The notes beneath the pieces were generated by a model, which was given only the letters and a program-made list of their open reading frames with translations, was not told the origin of the DNA and searched no databases. Positions 51,231 to 58,706 of a stretch of DNA of 64,000 nt are shown in pieces. The translations under genes were made by a program, and so were the position numbers. Origin of the DNA: an uncultured Bacteroidota bacterium (GTDB lineage: Bacteria > Bacteroidota > Bacteroidia > Chitinophagales > Saprospiraceae); assembly GCA_937872515.1 (NCBI GenBank), contig CALMSX010000045.1, positions 1 through 64,000 of the forward strand. Direction: 5' to 3'. How positions within the stretch are numbered: position 1 is the first letter of the stretch; each line of letters begins with the position of its first letter.

Positions 51231-52799
51231 ATGGCTGATCCAATTAGAATCTTGTGGGCAGACGACGAAATCGAACTGCTAAAACCACAATTGTTTTTCC
51301 TCGAAAAAAAAGGATACGACGTCATCACGGTCTCTAATGGCCACGATGCCCTTGAAACCATGAATACCGATAAAAACATCGATGTAGTATTTCTGGATGA
51401 GACCATGCCCGGCTTATCAGGTTTGGAAACCCTGGCAAGAATCAAAACCCTGCAGCCGAATATTCCCGTAGTGATGATCACCAAAAACGAGGCTGAAAAC
51501 CTGATGGAAGAAGCCATTGGTAGCCAAATCGATGACTACCTCATCAAACCTGTCAACCCCAACCAGATCCTGCTGACCCTGAAAAAACTCATCGACAACA
51601 AACGATTGATTTCAGAAAAAACGGCTACCGACTATCAACAGGAATTCCGTTCCATCCTGATGGACATCAACAGCAATCCGGGTGAAAAAGAATGGGTTGA
51701 GATCTATAAAAAAATCATAGCCTGGGAAATCCGAATCGATGACAACAACCTGCTGGAGATGAAAGAAATTCTCGACATGCAGAAAAAAGAGGCCAATAAA
51801 GAGTTTTCTAAGTTTATCATGAACAACTACGTCAACTGGGTCAAACAAAACAAAGGCCCATTGCGCAGTCCGGATATTATGAAACACTTTGTGTTCCCAA
51901 GTTTAAGTGAGGACAAGCCCGTTGTTTTCCTGCTCTTAGACAACCTCAGATTTGATCAATGGAAGGTAATTGAACCCATTATAACAGAAATCTACAGAGT
52001 GGAGTCAGAAGATTATTTTTTCAGCATCCTTCCTACTTCCACCCAATACAGCCGCAATTCCATTTTTGCCGGCCTCATGCCACGAGAAATTGAAAAAAAA
52101 TATCCGGATTGGTGGCTCAATGACAATGAAGAAGGGGGTAAAAACCTCAAAGAAGACGAACTCCTGGTTGAACAGGTTAAAAGATGGGTGCGCAAAGACC
52201 TAAAGGTGGATTATACCAAGGTCACCAATACCACCAATTCCAAAAACCTAACCGATAATGTGCTCAATTATACTCAAAATCATCTTACGGCCATTGTCTA
52301 CAATTTTATAGATGCTTTGTCCCATTCCAGAACGGAGATGGAGGTAATCAAAGAACTGGCATCGGATGAAAAAGCCTATCGTTCGCTCACCAAATCCTGG
52401 TTCCTCAATTCACAATTGTGGGTCGCTTTACAAAAACTGGCAGAAAAAGAAATCATACTGTTTATAACCACAGACCATGGCACCATTCGTGTCAATAATC
52501 CAGTGAGGGTTGTAGGCGACAAAGAAACAACTACCAATTTGCGGTACAAGGTGGGTAAAAACTTAAGCTACGATCGCAAAGAAGTTTTGGAAATCAAAGA
52601 TCCACATGAAGTGGGTTTGCCTAAGCCCAATGTGAGCTCAACTTTTATTTTTTGCCGGGAAAACAACTTTTTTCTCTACCCCAATAACTACAACTACTTT
52701 CACAACTTTTATAAGGATACCTTTCAGCATGGCGGCATTTCAATGGAGGAAATTATCTGCCCCTTTGTTAAATTGTATCCTAAAAACAGAAAGGCGTAA
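51231..52799 (+). CDS. porX: PorX, T9SS response regulator with PglZ-type effector domain
   Basis: 522 residues. An N-terminal receiver domain (about 5-122) has the phospho-acceptor D56 (VVFLDETMPGL) with acidic D11/D12 and K107. After a helical linker a PglZ-like domain of the alkaline phosphatase superfamily (about 215-515) has D237 (LLLDNLRFDQW), a Thr nucleophile at T271 (LPTSTQYSRN), and DHG in TTDHGTIR. In Porphyromonas, PorX with the sensor PorY controls T9SS gene expression through SigP, and its PglZ domain has phosphodiesterase activity on cyclic oligonucleotides. The gene probably controls export of the T9SS cargo proteins here. It starts 79 nt after the heptamer array. Confidence 0.95.
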   Translation: MADPIRILWADDEIELLKPQLFFLEKKGYDVITVSNGHDALETMNTDKNIDVVFLDETMPGLSGLETLARIKTLQPNIPVVMITKNEAENLMEEAIGSQIDDYLIKPVNPNQILLTLKKLIDNKRLISEKTATDYQQEFRSILMDINSNPGEKEWVEIYKKIIAWEIRIDDNNLLEMKEILDMQKKEANKEFSKFIMNNYVNWVKQNKGPLRSPDIMKHFVFPSLSEDKPVVFLLLDNLRFDQWKVIEPIITEIYRVESEDYFFSILPTSTQYSRNSIFAGLMPREIEKKYPDWWLNDNEEGGKNLKEDELLVEQVKRWVRKDLKVDYTKVTNTTNSKNLTDNVLNYTQNHLTAIVYNFIDALSHSRTEMEVIKELASDEKAYRSLTKSWFLNSQLWVALQKLAEKEIILFITTDHGTIRVNNPVRVVGDKETTTNLRYKVGKNLSYDRKEVLEIKDPHEVGLPKPNVSSTFIFCRENNFFLYPNNYNYFHNFYKDTFQHGGISMEEIICPFVKLYPKNRKA

Positions 52800-52802
52800 G
52801 CC

Positions 52803-53207
52803 CTATTTTTTATAAACTGCAGGATTGCCGATGAAACGGATGTTTCGACCAAACTTGGTGACCTGTTTCATATGAAGGGTATTCCAAATCCAGATACCAT
52901 AGTCTGAGGAACTGATCTTTTCTACATCTGTCTTCAAATATCTATAGGTCTTGAAGTAGTTGGTTACGTAGTAATACTGATCATCGGCTTCAACCCTCTT
53001 TAAATTCATTATCGTAAAGTACATCAGAATCACAAAAATGAGATAACAGGATGTAATCACCAATCTGGCAATAGGGGATGTCAAAAAGGGTAAATCTCCT
53101 TCATCTGAAAAGTGGCAAACCAATACCAGCAAACCAAAAAAAGTAATATAAAATACCGGAATAAAAATTTTCCAAAGTAAGGTATAGTTAGACGAAAGCC
53201 TGTACAT
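52803..53207 (-). CDS. Small two-helix membrane protein, unknown function
   Basis: 134 residues. Two strongly hydrophobic segments (about 10-32 and 46-68) sit near the N-terminus, and residues 70-134 are a soluble beta-rich tail (VEADDQYYYVTNYFKTYRYL) that could be a PH-like domain. I recognise no family. It begins 2 nt after the tatC stop, so it is cotranscribed with tatC. It ends 3 nt from the convergent porX stop. Confidence 0.65.
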   Translation of the reverse strand: MYRLSSNYTLLWKIFIPVFYITFFGLLVLVCHFSDEGDLPFLTSPIARLVITSCYLIFVILMYFTIMNLKRVEADDQYYYVTNYFKTYRYLKTDVEKISSSDYGIWIWNTLHMKQVTKFGRNIRFIGNPAVYKK

Positions 53208-53209
53208 CT

Positions 53210-54070
53210 TTATTCTTTAGGGGTTTCCTCAGTCGGAACGGGCAGTTCTTCTGCCTCTTCCAGGGCCAGGGCATCCTTTTTTTCAATCGATCTCACCACC
53301 ATGATGCTTACTTCATACAGCAACAAAACGGGCAAACTAATTAAAATTTGAGATACCACATCTGGCGGTGTAACAATGGCTGCTACAATAAATATGATTA
53401 CAATGGCATGTCTTCGGTAATTTCTAAGAAAGGCTGAACTGATGACTCCAATCTTTCCCAAAAAATAGGCCCCAATGGGCAATTCAAAGATCAGACCCGT
53501 CGGTATGGTAAACATGGTAATGTAATTCACATACGAAGAAAGAGTCGGGGCGTTGATGGCATTGGTACCCACCGAATAATTGCCTAGCCATGTGATGGCA
53601 AAGGGGGCTATGACAAAGTATCCAAATGATACACCCAATAAAAACAGACTGCTACAAACAAATACAATACCCCTTGTTACCTGTTTTTCATTTTCATAAA
53701 GACCCGGTTTTACAAATTTCCAAATTTCCCAGATCACCAGCGGAAAAGACAAAATCAGTCCCAACCAGAAAGCCACACGGAAATGGACAAAAAACTGCTC
53801 TCCAAATTCCCGGGTAGTCAAAGTAATTTCCGGGGGCGACATACAAGCTGCCTCACCCAAACTACACAGCACCCTGTACGTTATAAAGTCTTTTTGCAGG
53901 GGTCCAAAAATAAGTGTGTTGAAGGTGAATTCTTTGGCTGAAAAAACCACAATACCACAGATCAAAATGGATGCAGCTGATCTTAAAATATGCCACCTCA
54001 ACGCTTCCAGGTGGTCCAGAAAACCCATTTCAACTTCTTCTCTATTATGCTTTTTTCTAAAAATTGCCAA
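53210..54070 (-). CDS. tatC: Sec-independent protein translocase subunit TatC
   Basis: 286 residues with six predicted membrane helices. TatC is the receptor for twin-arginine signal peptides. The N-terminal motif MGFLDHLEALRWHILRSAAS (DHLEELR-type) and the segment FPLVIWEIWKFVKPGLYENEK with its family Phe-Pro and Glu are clear. The periplasmic loop is longer than in E. coli, holding two cysteines (CSLGEAACMS). tatA/tatB are not in the window. The C-terminal tail is acidic and Pro-rich. Confidence 0.95.
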   Translation of the reverse strand: MAIFRKKHNREEVEMGFLDHLEALRWHILRSAASILICGIVVFSAKEFTFNTLIFGPLQKDFITYRVLCSLGEAACMSPPEITLTTREFGEQFFVHFRVAFWLGLILSFPLVIWEIWKFVKPGLYENEKQVTRGIVFVCSSLFLLGVSFGYFVIAPFAITWLGNYSVGTNAINAPTLSSYVNYITMFTIPTGLIFELPIGAYFLGKIGVISSAFLRNYRRHAIVIIFIVAAIVTPPDVVSQILISLPVLLLYEVSIMVVRSIEKKDALALEEAEELPVPTEETPKE

Positions 54071-54090
54071 TGTTGTCTATTTTAGAGTTG

Positions 54091-54122
54091 CAAAGATACC
54101 GATCATAGCCCATTTGACGCAA
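54091..54122 (-). promoter_or_regulatory. Promoter of tatC
   Basis: TTG (54122-54120) and TATCTTTG (54098-54091) on the minus strand with a 21-nt spacer. It ends 20 nt before the tatC ATG. Confidence 0.75.
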
Positions 54123-54306
54123 ATATATCCGACTAGTTATTTATTAATTTAGACAATATTTAATTTCTAAAATTTTACATAATTGAAATTTTATTTGGAA
54201 GCAAAGATTTGAGCATTTAATGATTCGGCATTTGTTTTCGAAATATCAGTATAGTCAAAATAAAAATCTGTATCATTGTAAAACCAAGCTTTAAAAATCC
54301 GCTGTT

Positions 54307-55539
54307 TTGAAATTCAAGGTTTTCACGCTTTTATTTTTCACTCTTCTTTCCTCGGTTCATGCGCAAATCAATGGCCTCGAATTGTTGCAGGGTAAAAAAA
54401 GTCAAAAACTAAAATTCAGTTATACCCGGGGCTTTATACTGCTGGATGTAAGATATGCAGGCTTCATTCCATTAAAATTTATCTATGATACCGGAGCGCA
54501 GAATACTATTTTTTTTGATCGGTTTACCGCAGAAATAGTAGGCATTCAATATGACCGTGTCATCCAGGTCACAGGCTCAGATCTTTCCAATAGCGTAGCC
54601 GCCCGGATTGCAAGAGGAGTAGCTTTAAAACTTGACGATAGCCCGGAGGTAAAAAGAGACGTCATAGTTCTGGAAGAAGATTTTATCCAAATGTCAGAAG
54701 TGATTGGCCTCCAGGTTCATGGCATCCTGGGAGCAGATTTTTTCAAAGGCCTTATCATTGAAATCAATTACAAAAAACAATACCTTGTCTTACACGATTC
54801 AAGGTATTTTGATCACAGCACGCTCAAAAATCATACCCGCCTCGATACACGATTTGCCGAGAGTAAGCCTTATGTTTCGGCTACCGTTACTATGTCAGGA
54901 GGCCAAAAGTCGGTGATAAAGATGCTAATGGATACCGGAGCCTCCATTTCTATGCTAATCCACAACGATACCGATCCCAGCCTGGTTTTACCCCCCCATG
55001 TCATCCGAGGCAATCTTGGCAAAGGGATTTCCGGCAATCTATCAGGCTATGTAGGTAGAATCAATAACCTTTCGGTCTCCGGCTTTGAATTTCCCAATAT
55101 GTTGTCGTATTTTCAGGAATACGATTCATCTTCTTTTCCTGACACCAATGCCGTGAAACGAAATGGCATCCTGGGCAATTTTATCCTCAACCGCTTTCAT
55201 GTGGTCATCGACTACCTCAACGAAGGGGTGTATCTGAAACCTGAAAAAAAATACAATCGCCGCCTTAACTACGACCGAAGTGGTCTGGTTATTTTTTCGC
55301 ATGGCCGCGATTTAAAACAGTTTATTGTCAATGATGTCATCGATGGATCACCGGCTTATGAAGCAGGAGTAAGGCCCAATGATGTAATTACCAAACTTTG
55401 TTTTTCCTCGTCATCTAATTTAACCCTTGATAAAATAAATAACATTCTCTCAGGTAAAGAAGGTAAAAAAATAAAACTCAGGGTCCAACGCGAAGGCAAG
55501 AACCTCAAATTTGAGTTCAGACTCCGTGAGTTATTGTAG
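54307..55539 (+). CDS. Secreted aspartyl protease-like protein with PDZ domain
   Basis: 410 residues with a signal peptide (about 1-19, ending VHAQ). Two aspartyl protease signatures are present in one chain: FIYDTGAQNTIFF (about residue 60) and MLMDTGASISMLI (about residue 217). This suggests a pepsin-like bilobal enzyme, not the single-domain retroviral form. A PDZ domain covers about 335-405 (GSPAYEAGVRPNDVI). The start is a TTG at 54307: an in-frame stop lies just upstream, and no ATG precedes the signal peptide. Periplasmic or outer-membrane location is likely. Related Bacteroidota proteins are uncharacterised. It stands alone upstream of kdsA. Confidence 0.82.
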   Translation: MKFKVFTLLFFTLLSSVHAQINGLELLQGKKSQKLKFSYTRGFILLDVRYAGFIPLKFIYDTGAQNTIFFDRFTAEIVGIQYDRVIQVTGSDLSNSVAARIARGVALKLDDSPEVKRDVIVLEEDFIQMSEVIGLQVHGILGADFFKGLIIEINYKKQYLVLHDSRYFDHSTLKNHTRLDTRFAESKPYVSATVTMSGGQKSVIKMLMDTGASISMLIHNDTDPSLVLPPHVIRGNLGKGISGNLSGYVGRINNLSVSGFEFPNMLSYFQEYDSSSFPDTNAVKRNGILGNFILNRFHVVIDYLNEGVYLKPEKKYNRRLNYDRSGLVIFSHGRDLKQFIVNDVIDGSPAYEAGVRPNDVITKLCFSSSSNLTLDKINNILSGKEGKKIKLRVQREGKNLKFEFRLRELL

Positions 55540-55565
55540 GCTTCATTCATGTGCGGGGTATTTCC

Positions 55566-55573
55566 TACCTTTG
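55566..55573 (+). promoter_or_regulatory. TAnnTTTG -7 element for kdsA
   Basis: TACCTTTG, 13 nt ahead of the kdsA ATG at 55587. No TTG at 17-23 nt upstream. Confidence 0.5.
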
Positions 55574-55586
55574 CAAAAAAAAATAA

Positions 55587-56384
55587 ATGCGCAAGCTCTT
55601 TGATCAACCCAATTTTTTTCTCATTGCCGGACCCTGTGTAGTAGAAGGCGAAGCGGTTGTTTATGAAATTGGTCGACACGTCAAAACCGTCTGTGATGAC
55701 TTGCAGATACCTTATGTTTTTAAAGCCTCTTATCGCAAGGCGAATCGTTCCAGTAGCAAATCTTTCACCGGCATCGGAGATGAAAACGCGCTGGCTCTCA
55801 TCCAGGCTGTTGGGAAAGAATTGGGCGTTCCCGTCACCACCGACATCCACACCGATGAAGAAGCCGCTCTGGCAGCCCAATATGTAGACATCCTGCAAAT
55901 ACCGGCATTTTTGTGTCGCCAAAGCTCCCTCCTGGAAGCCGCTGCCCGAACCGGTAAATATGTCAACATCAAAAAAGGACAGTTCATGAGTCCGGAAGCC
56001 ATGCAGTTTGCAGTACAAAAAGTGAAAGAGGCTGGCAATGAGAAGGTTCTTCTCACCGATAGAGGCACTACTTTTGGCTACCAGGATCTGGTGGTTGACT
56101 ATCGAGGTCTGCCAACTATGCAAGGCTTTGGGGTGCCTGTTATTATGGATTGTACCCACTCGCTTCAACAACCCAATCAAACATCAGGTGTTACCGGAGG
56201 CAGGCCCGACCTCATTCCTACCATTGCAAAAGCAGCGGTAGCCGTTGGAGTGGATGGTCTCTTTATTGAAACCCACCCCAGACCTGCTGAAGCAAAATCA
56301 GATGGCGCCAATATGTTGCCCATCGAACAGCTGCGCCCTTTATTGGAACAATTGGTAAAAATAAGGGCGGCCATTCGTCCCTGA
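55587..56384 (+). CDS. kdsA: 3-deoxy-8-phosphooctulonate (Kdo-8-P) synthase
   Basis: 265 residues. KdsA condenses phosphoenolpyruvate with arabinose-5-phosphate to Kdo-8-P, the first step to LPS core Kdo. Key motifs are AGPCVVEGE, FKASYRKANRSS, TDIHTDEEA, NIKKGQFMSP, LTDRGTTFGY and HSLQQPN. The metal cysteine usually seen in metal-dependent KdsA is at C13 (AGPC), but the class is not certain without alignment. The downstream flavoprotein gene begins 2 nt after the stop. waaA, which uses the product after activation, is at 43.1-44.4 kb. Confidence 0.95.
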   Translation: MRKLFDQPNFFLIAGPCVVEGEAVVYEIGRHVKTVCDDLQIPYVFKASYRKANRSSSKSFTGIGDENALALIQAVGKELGVPVTTDIHTDEEAALAAQYVDILQIPAFLCRQSSLLEAAARTGKYVNIKKGQFMSPEAMQFAVQKVKEAGNEKVLLTDRGTTFGYQDLVVDYRGLPTMQGFGVPVIMDCTHSLQQPNQTSGVTGGRPDLIPTIAKAAVAVGVDGLFIETHPRPAEAKSDGANMLPIEQLRPLLEQLVKIRAAIRP

Positions 56385-56386
56385 TC

Positions 56387-57952
56387 ATGATAAAAGAAGT
56401 TGAAATAAAGGTACTGCCCGCTCAAATCCAAGATGCAGAAGCCATTCGTATTGCCTGTCTTCAAAAAGCTGGCCTTCCTCAAAAAGGGGATTGGATTGTT
56501 ACCATTCTTAAACGATCAATCGATGCCCGAAGTCGGCAACCCATTTACTTACTAAGGGCGCGTATCACTGACCTTTTGCATGCTTCCGATTTTGATCCAC
56601 CTGCTTTGACTTTTTATCATGTCAAAGAAAGGCCAAAAGTGGTTATCATTGGTGCGGGTCCTGCCGGCTATTTCGCTGCCCTGCAATGCCTGGAACTCAA
56701 CCTCTGTCCGATAGTGGTAGATCGGGGTAAAGACGTACAGGCCAGGAGGCGGGATCTTAAGGCCATTCAGCAAATGGGTGAGGTCAACCCGCATTCCAAC
56801 TATTGTTTTGGGGAGGGAGGTGCCGGCACCTACAGCGATGGCAAACTTTATACCCGGTCTCATAAAAGAGGAGATATCGAAAAAGTACTCCGGTTGTTGG
56901 TTGATCATGGGGCCACCTCTGATATTCTTGTTGACGCCCATCCACATATTGGTTCCAACAAACTACCCCAAATTGTAGCAGCCATCCGTAAGACCATAAA
57001 AGACCACGGTGGAGAAGTACATTTTGATACCTGGATCACTGAGCTGGAAATACAAGACCAAACCTTAAAGTCTGTGCGCAGCCATGATGGAAGAGAATTT
57101 GCCGGTGAAGCCTTTATTTTAGCCACCGGCCATTCAGCAAGGGATATTTATCGTTTGCTATACACGCATAACATAGCCATCGAGGCCAAGCCATTTGCCC
57201 TTGGGGTTAGGATTGAGCACACCCAACGTTTTATTGATAAAGTACAATATAAACAAGACCCCAGAGAAGAAAATCTTCCGGCAGCAAGTTACAAAACAGT
57301 TTGTCAGATCGACCAAACCGGGGTATTTTCTTTTTGTATGTGCCCCGGTGGCTTGGTGGTTCCGGCAGCCACAGCACCGGGTGAGATTGTAGTCAACGGC
57401 ATGAGTCTTTCGCGAAGAGACAGCCCCTTTGCCAATAGTGGTTTTGTTACCTCTATCGAATTGGATGAACTCAATAAACACGGATACAAAGACACCTTTG
57501 CCAGCATGGACTTCCAGGCGAGTGTTGAACAGCACATGTTTCAATTGGGAGACGGATCTCAAAAAGCACCTGCCCAAAGAGTAGATGATTTTGTAAAGGG
57601 CAGGTTATCGGCAGATTTGTTTGAGACCTCTTACATACCTGGTCTCTTCAGTGCTCCTCTGCATGAACAGCTACCCGACTTTGTTGCCTACCGTCTTCGC
57701 CATGCCATTCGTCAGATCGATAAATCCATGAGCGGCTTCCTGAGTCATGAAGCCAATGTCATTGCCACTGAGAGTCGCACCTCCTCCCCCATCAAAGTGC
57801 CCAGAGATCCTGTTTCCCGCATGCACCCGCAAATCAAAGGTCTGTTTCCCTGCGGTGAAGGTGCCGGTTATGCCGGTGGCATTCTGAGTGCAGCCATGGA
57901 TGGGCAGAATGTGGCGCTGAGTGTAATGGAGGGACTAGGGGTTAGGGGCTAG
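56387..57952 (+). CDS. COG2509-type FAD-dependent dehydrogenase
   Basis: 521 residues. After an N-terminal 70-residue alpha/beta domain comes a FAD-binding motif (VVIIGAGPAGYFAAL, about 85-100), then SNYCFGEGGAGTYSDGKLYTR, typical of this family, and a C-terminal GLFPCGEGAGYAGGILSAAMDG that closes the FAD domain. Members are widespread in bacteria and lack a known substrate. It follows kdsA by 2 nt. The last codons and the TAG stop lie inside a heptamer repeat (57935-57962), so the real C-terminus of this lineage may have been altered by repeat growth. Confidence 0.88.
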   Translation: MIKEVEIKVLPAQIQDAEAIRIACLQKAGLPQKGDWIVTILKRSIDARSRQPIYLLRARITDLLHASDFDPPALTFYHVKERPKVVIIGAGPAGYFAALQCLELNLCPIVVDRGKDVQARRRDLKAIQQMGEVNPHSNYCFGEGGAGTYSDGKLYTRSHKRGDIEKVLRLLVDHGATSDILVDAHPHIGSNKLPQIVAAIRKTIKDHGGEVHFDTWITELEIQDQTLKSVRSHDGREFAGEAFILATGHSARDIYRLLYTHNIAIEAKPFALGVRIEHTQRFIDKVQYKQDPREENLPAASYKTVCQIDQTGVFSFCMCPGGLVVPAATAPGEIVVNGMSLSRRDSPFANSGFVTSIELDELNKHGYKDTFASMDFQASVEQHMFQLGDGSQKAPAQRVDDFVKGRLSADLFETSYIPGLFSAPLHEQLPDFVAYRLRHAIRQIDKSMSGFLSHEANVIATESRTSSPIKVPRDPVSRMHPQIKGLFPCGEGAGYAGGILSAAMDGQNVALSVMEGLGVRG

Positions 57953-57962
57953 GGGCTAAGAG
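57935..57962. repeat. Short heptamer repeat at the end of the flavoprotein gene
   Basis: Four 7-bp units in series: CTAGGGG (57935-57941), TTAGGGG (57942-57948), CTAGGGG (57949-57955) and CTAAGAG (57956-57962). It has the same unit length as the large array at 50.8 kb but another sequence. It supplies the last few codons and the stop codon. Confidence 0.8.
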
Positions 57963-58706
57963 TGGATAAAAACATCCCAGTATATTATAGGAAATTAATT
58001 GATATTATACCTACGTCGGGTAAATAGATAAAAATCAGAAGCCATCTCAGACTCGGGGTGAAAAGGTTAAATCTCCCTTGCTCAGGTGGCATCAAGACTT
58101 CTAATAACAATTCAATTACCCGCCCATAAAACTCCGTTATTGTTATCTGTCCGGCCAATGGAGGTGTTTCTTTTTCAGAATCGCATCTTCTAATAATAGC
58201 TTTTCGTATCTGATGCCCTTCATTTTGCAAACATTCCTGTTGCGTAAAAAAATGAAAACGCCATAATAATTTATGATTTAAATTCTCTTCTTACGTCTAT
58301 ATTTCGGAAGGTGGGTAAGCACAAATAAAGTTATATTATTAGTGAAGGCAGCGCTTGCTTAGTACAAAATATGTGCAAAAACATATCCCAAACCTTATTT
58401 AGTATTTAAAAAAATAAGCTTTCTGATCCCTTTATAACCCGATTTTAAGACAGAACCAGAATAATAAAATCGCTAAAAATCAAACTTTCTTATTGTGAAA
58501 AATCCACTTTCTCAAGCTTATTGCTATTAATTTGGGGCTAATTTGCTATTCTTTTTTAAGGAAAATAAAAATCATAACACATTGTTTATCTGTTATTTAC
58601 AACATACTTATCTAATTTTTTTTGCGGAAAAATCAAAAAAGTTAGTTTTTAGAGAGTAAAAGCCAACAGTAGCTTCGGGACATTATTAACAACAAAAAGC
58701 ACAATC
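57963..58706. other. Long AT-rich intergenic region
   Basis: 744 nt without a recognised gene. A minus-strand frame at 57985-58230 lacks an ATG start and known motifs and may be decayed coding sequence, as its base content is higher in GC than the rest. From 58240 to 58706 the sequence is very AT-rich. No clear TAnnTTTG promoter for the next gene was found, although T-rich tracts near 58618-58660 come close. Confidence 0.4.

Noticed and set aside
57985..58230. Minus-strand 81-codon frame
   Set aside because: It starts with TTG, lacks a ribosome-binding context and any known motif; it may be decayed coding sequence, but this cannot be supported.
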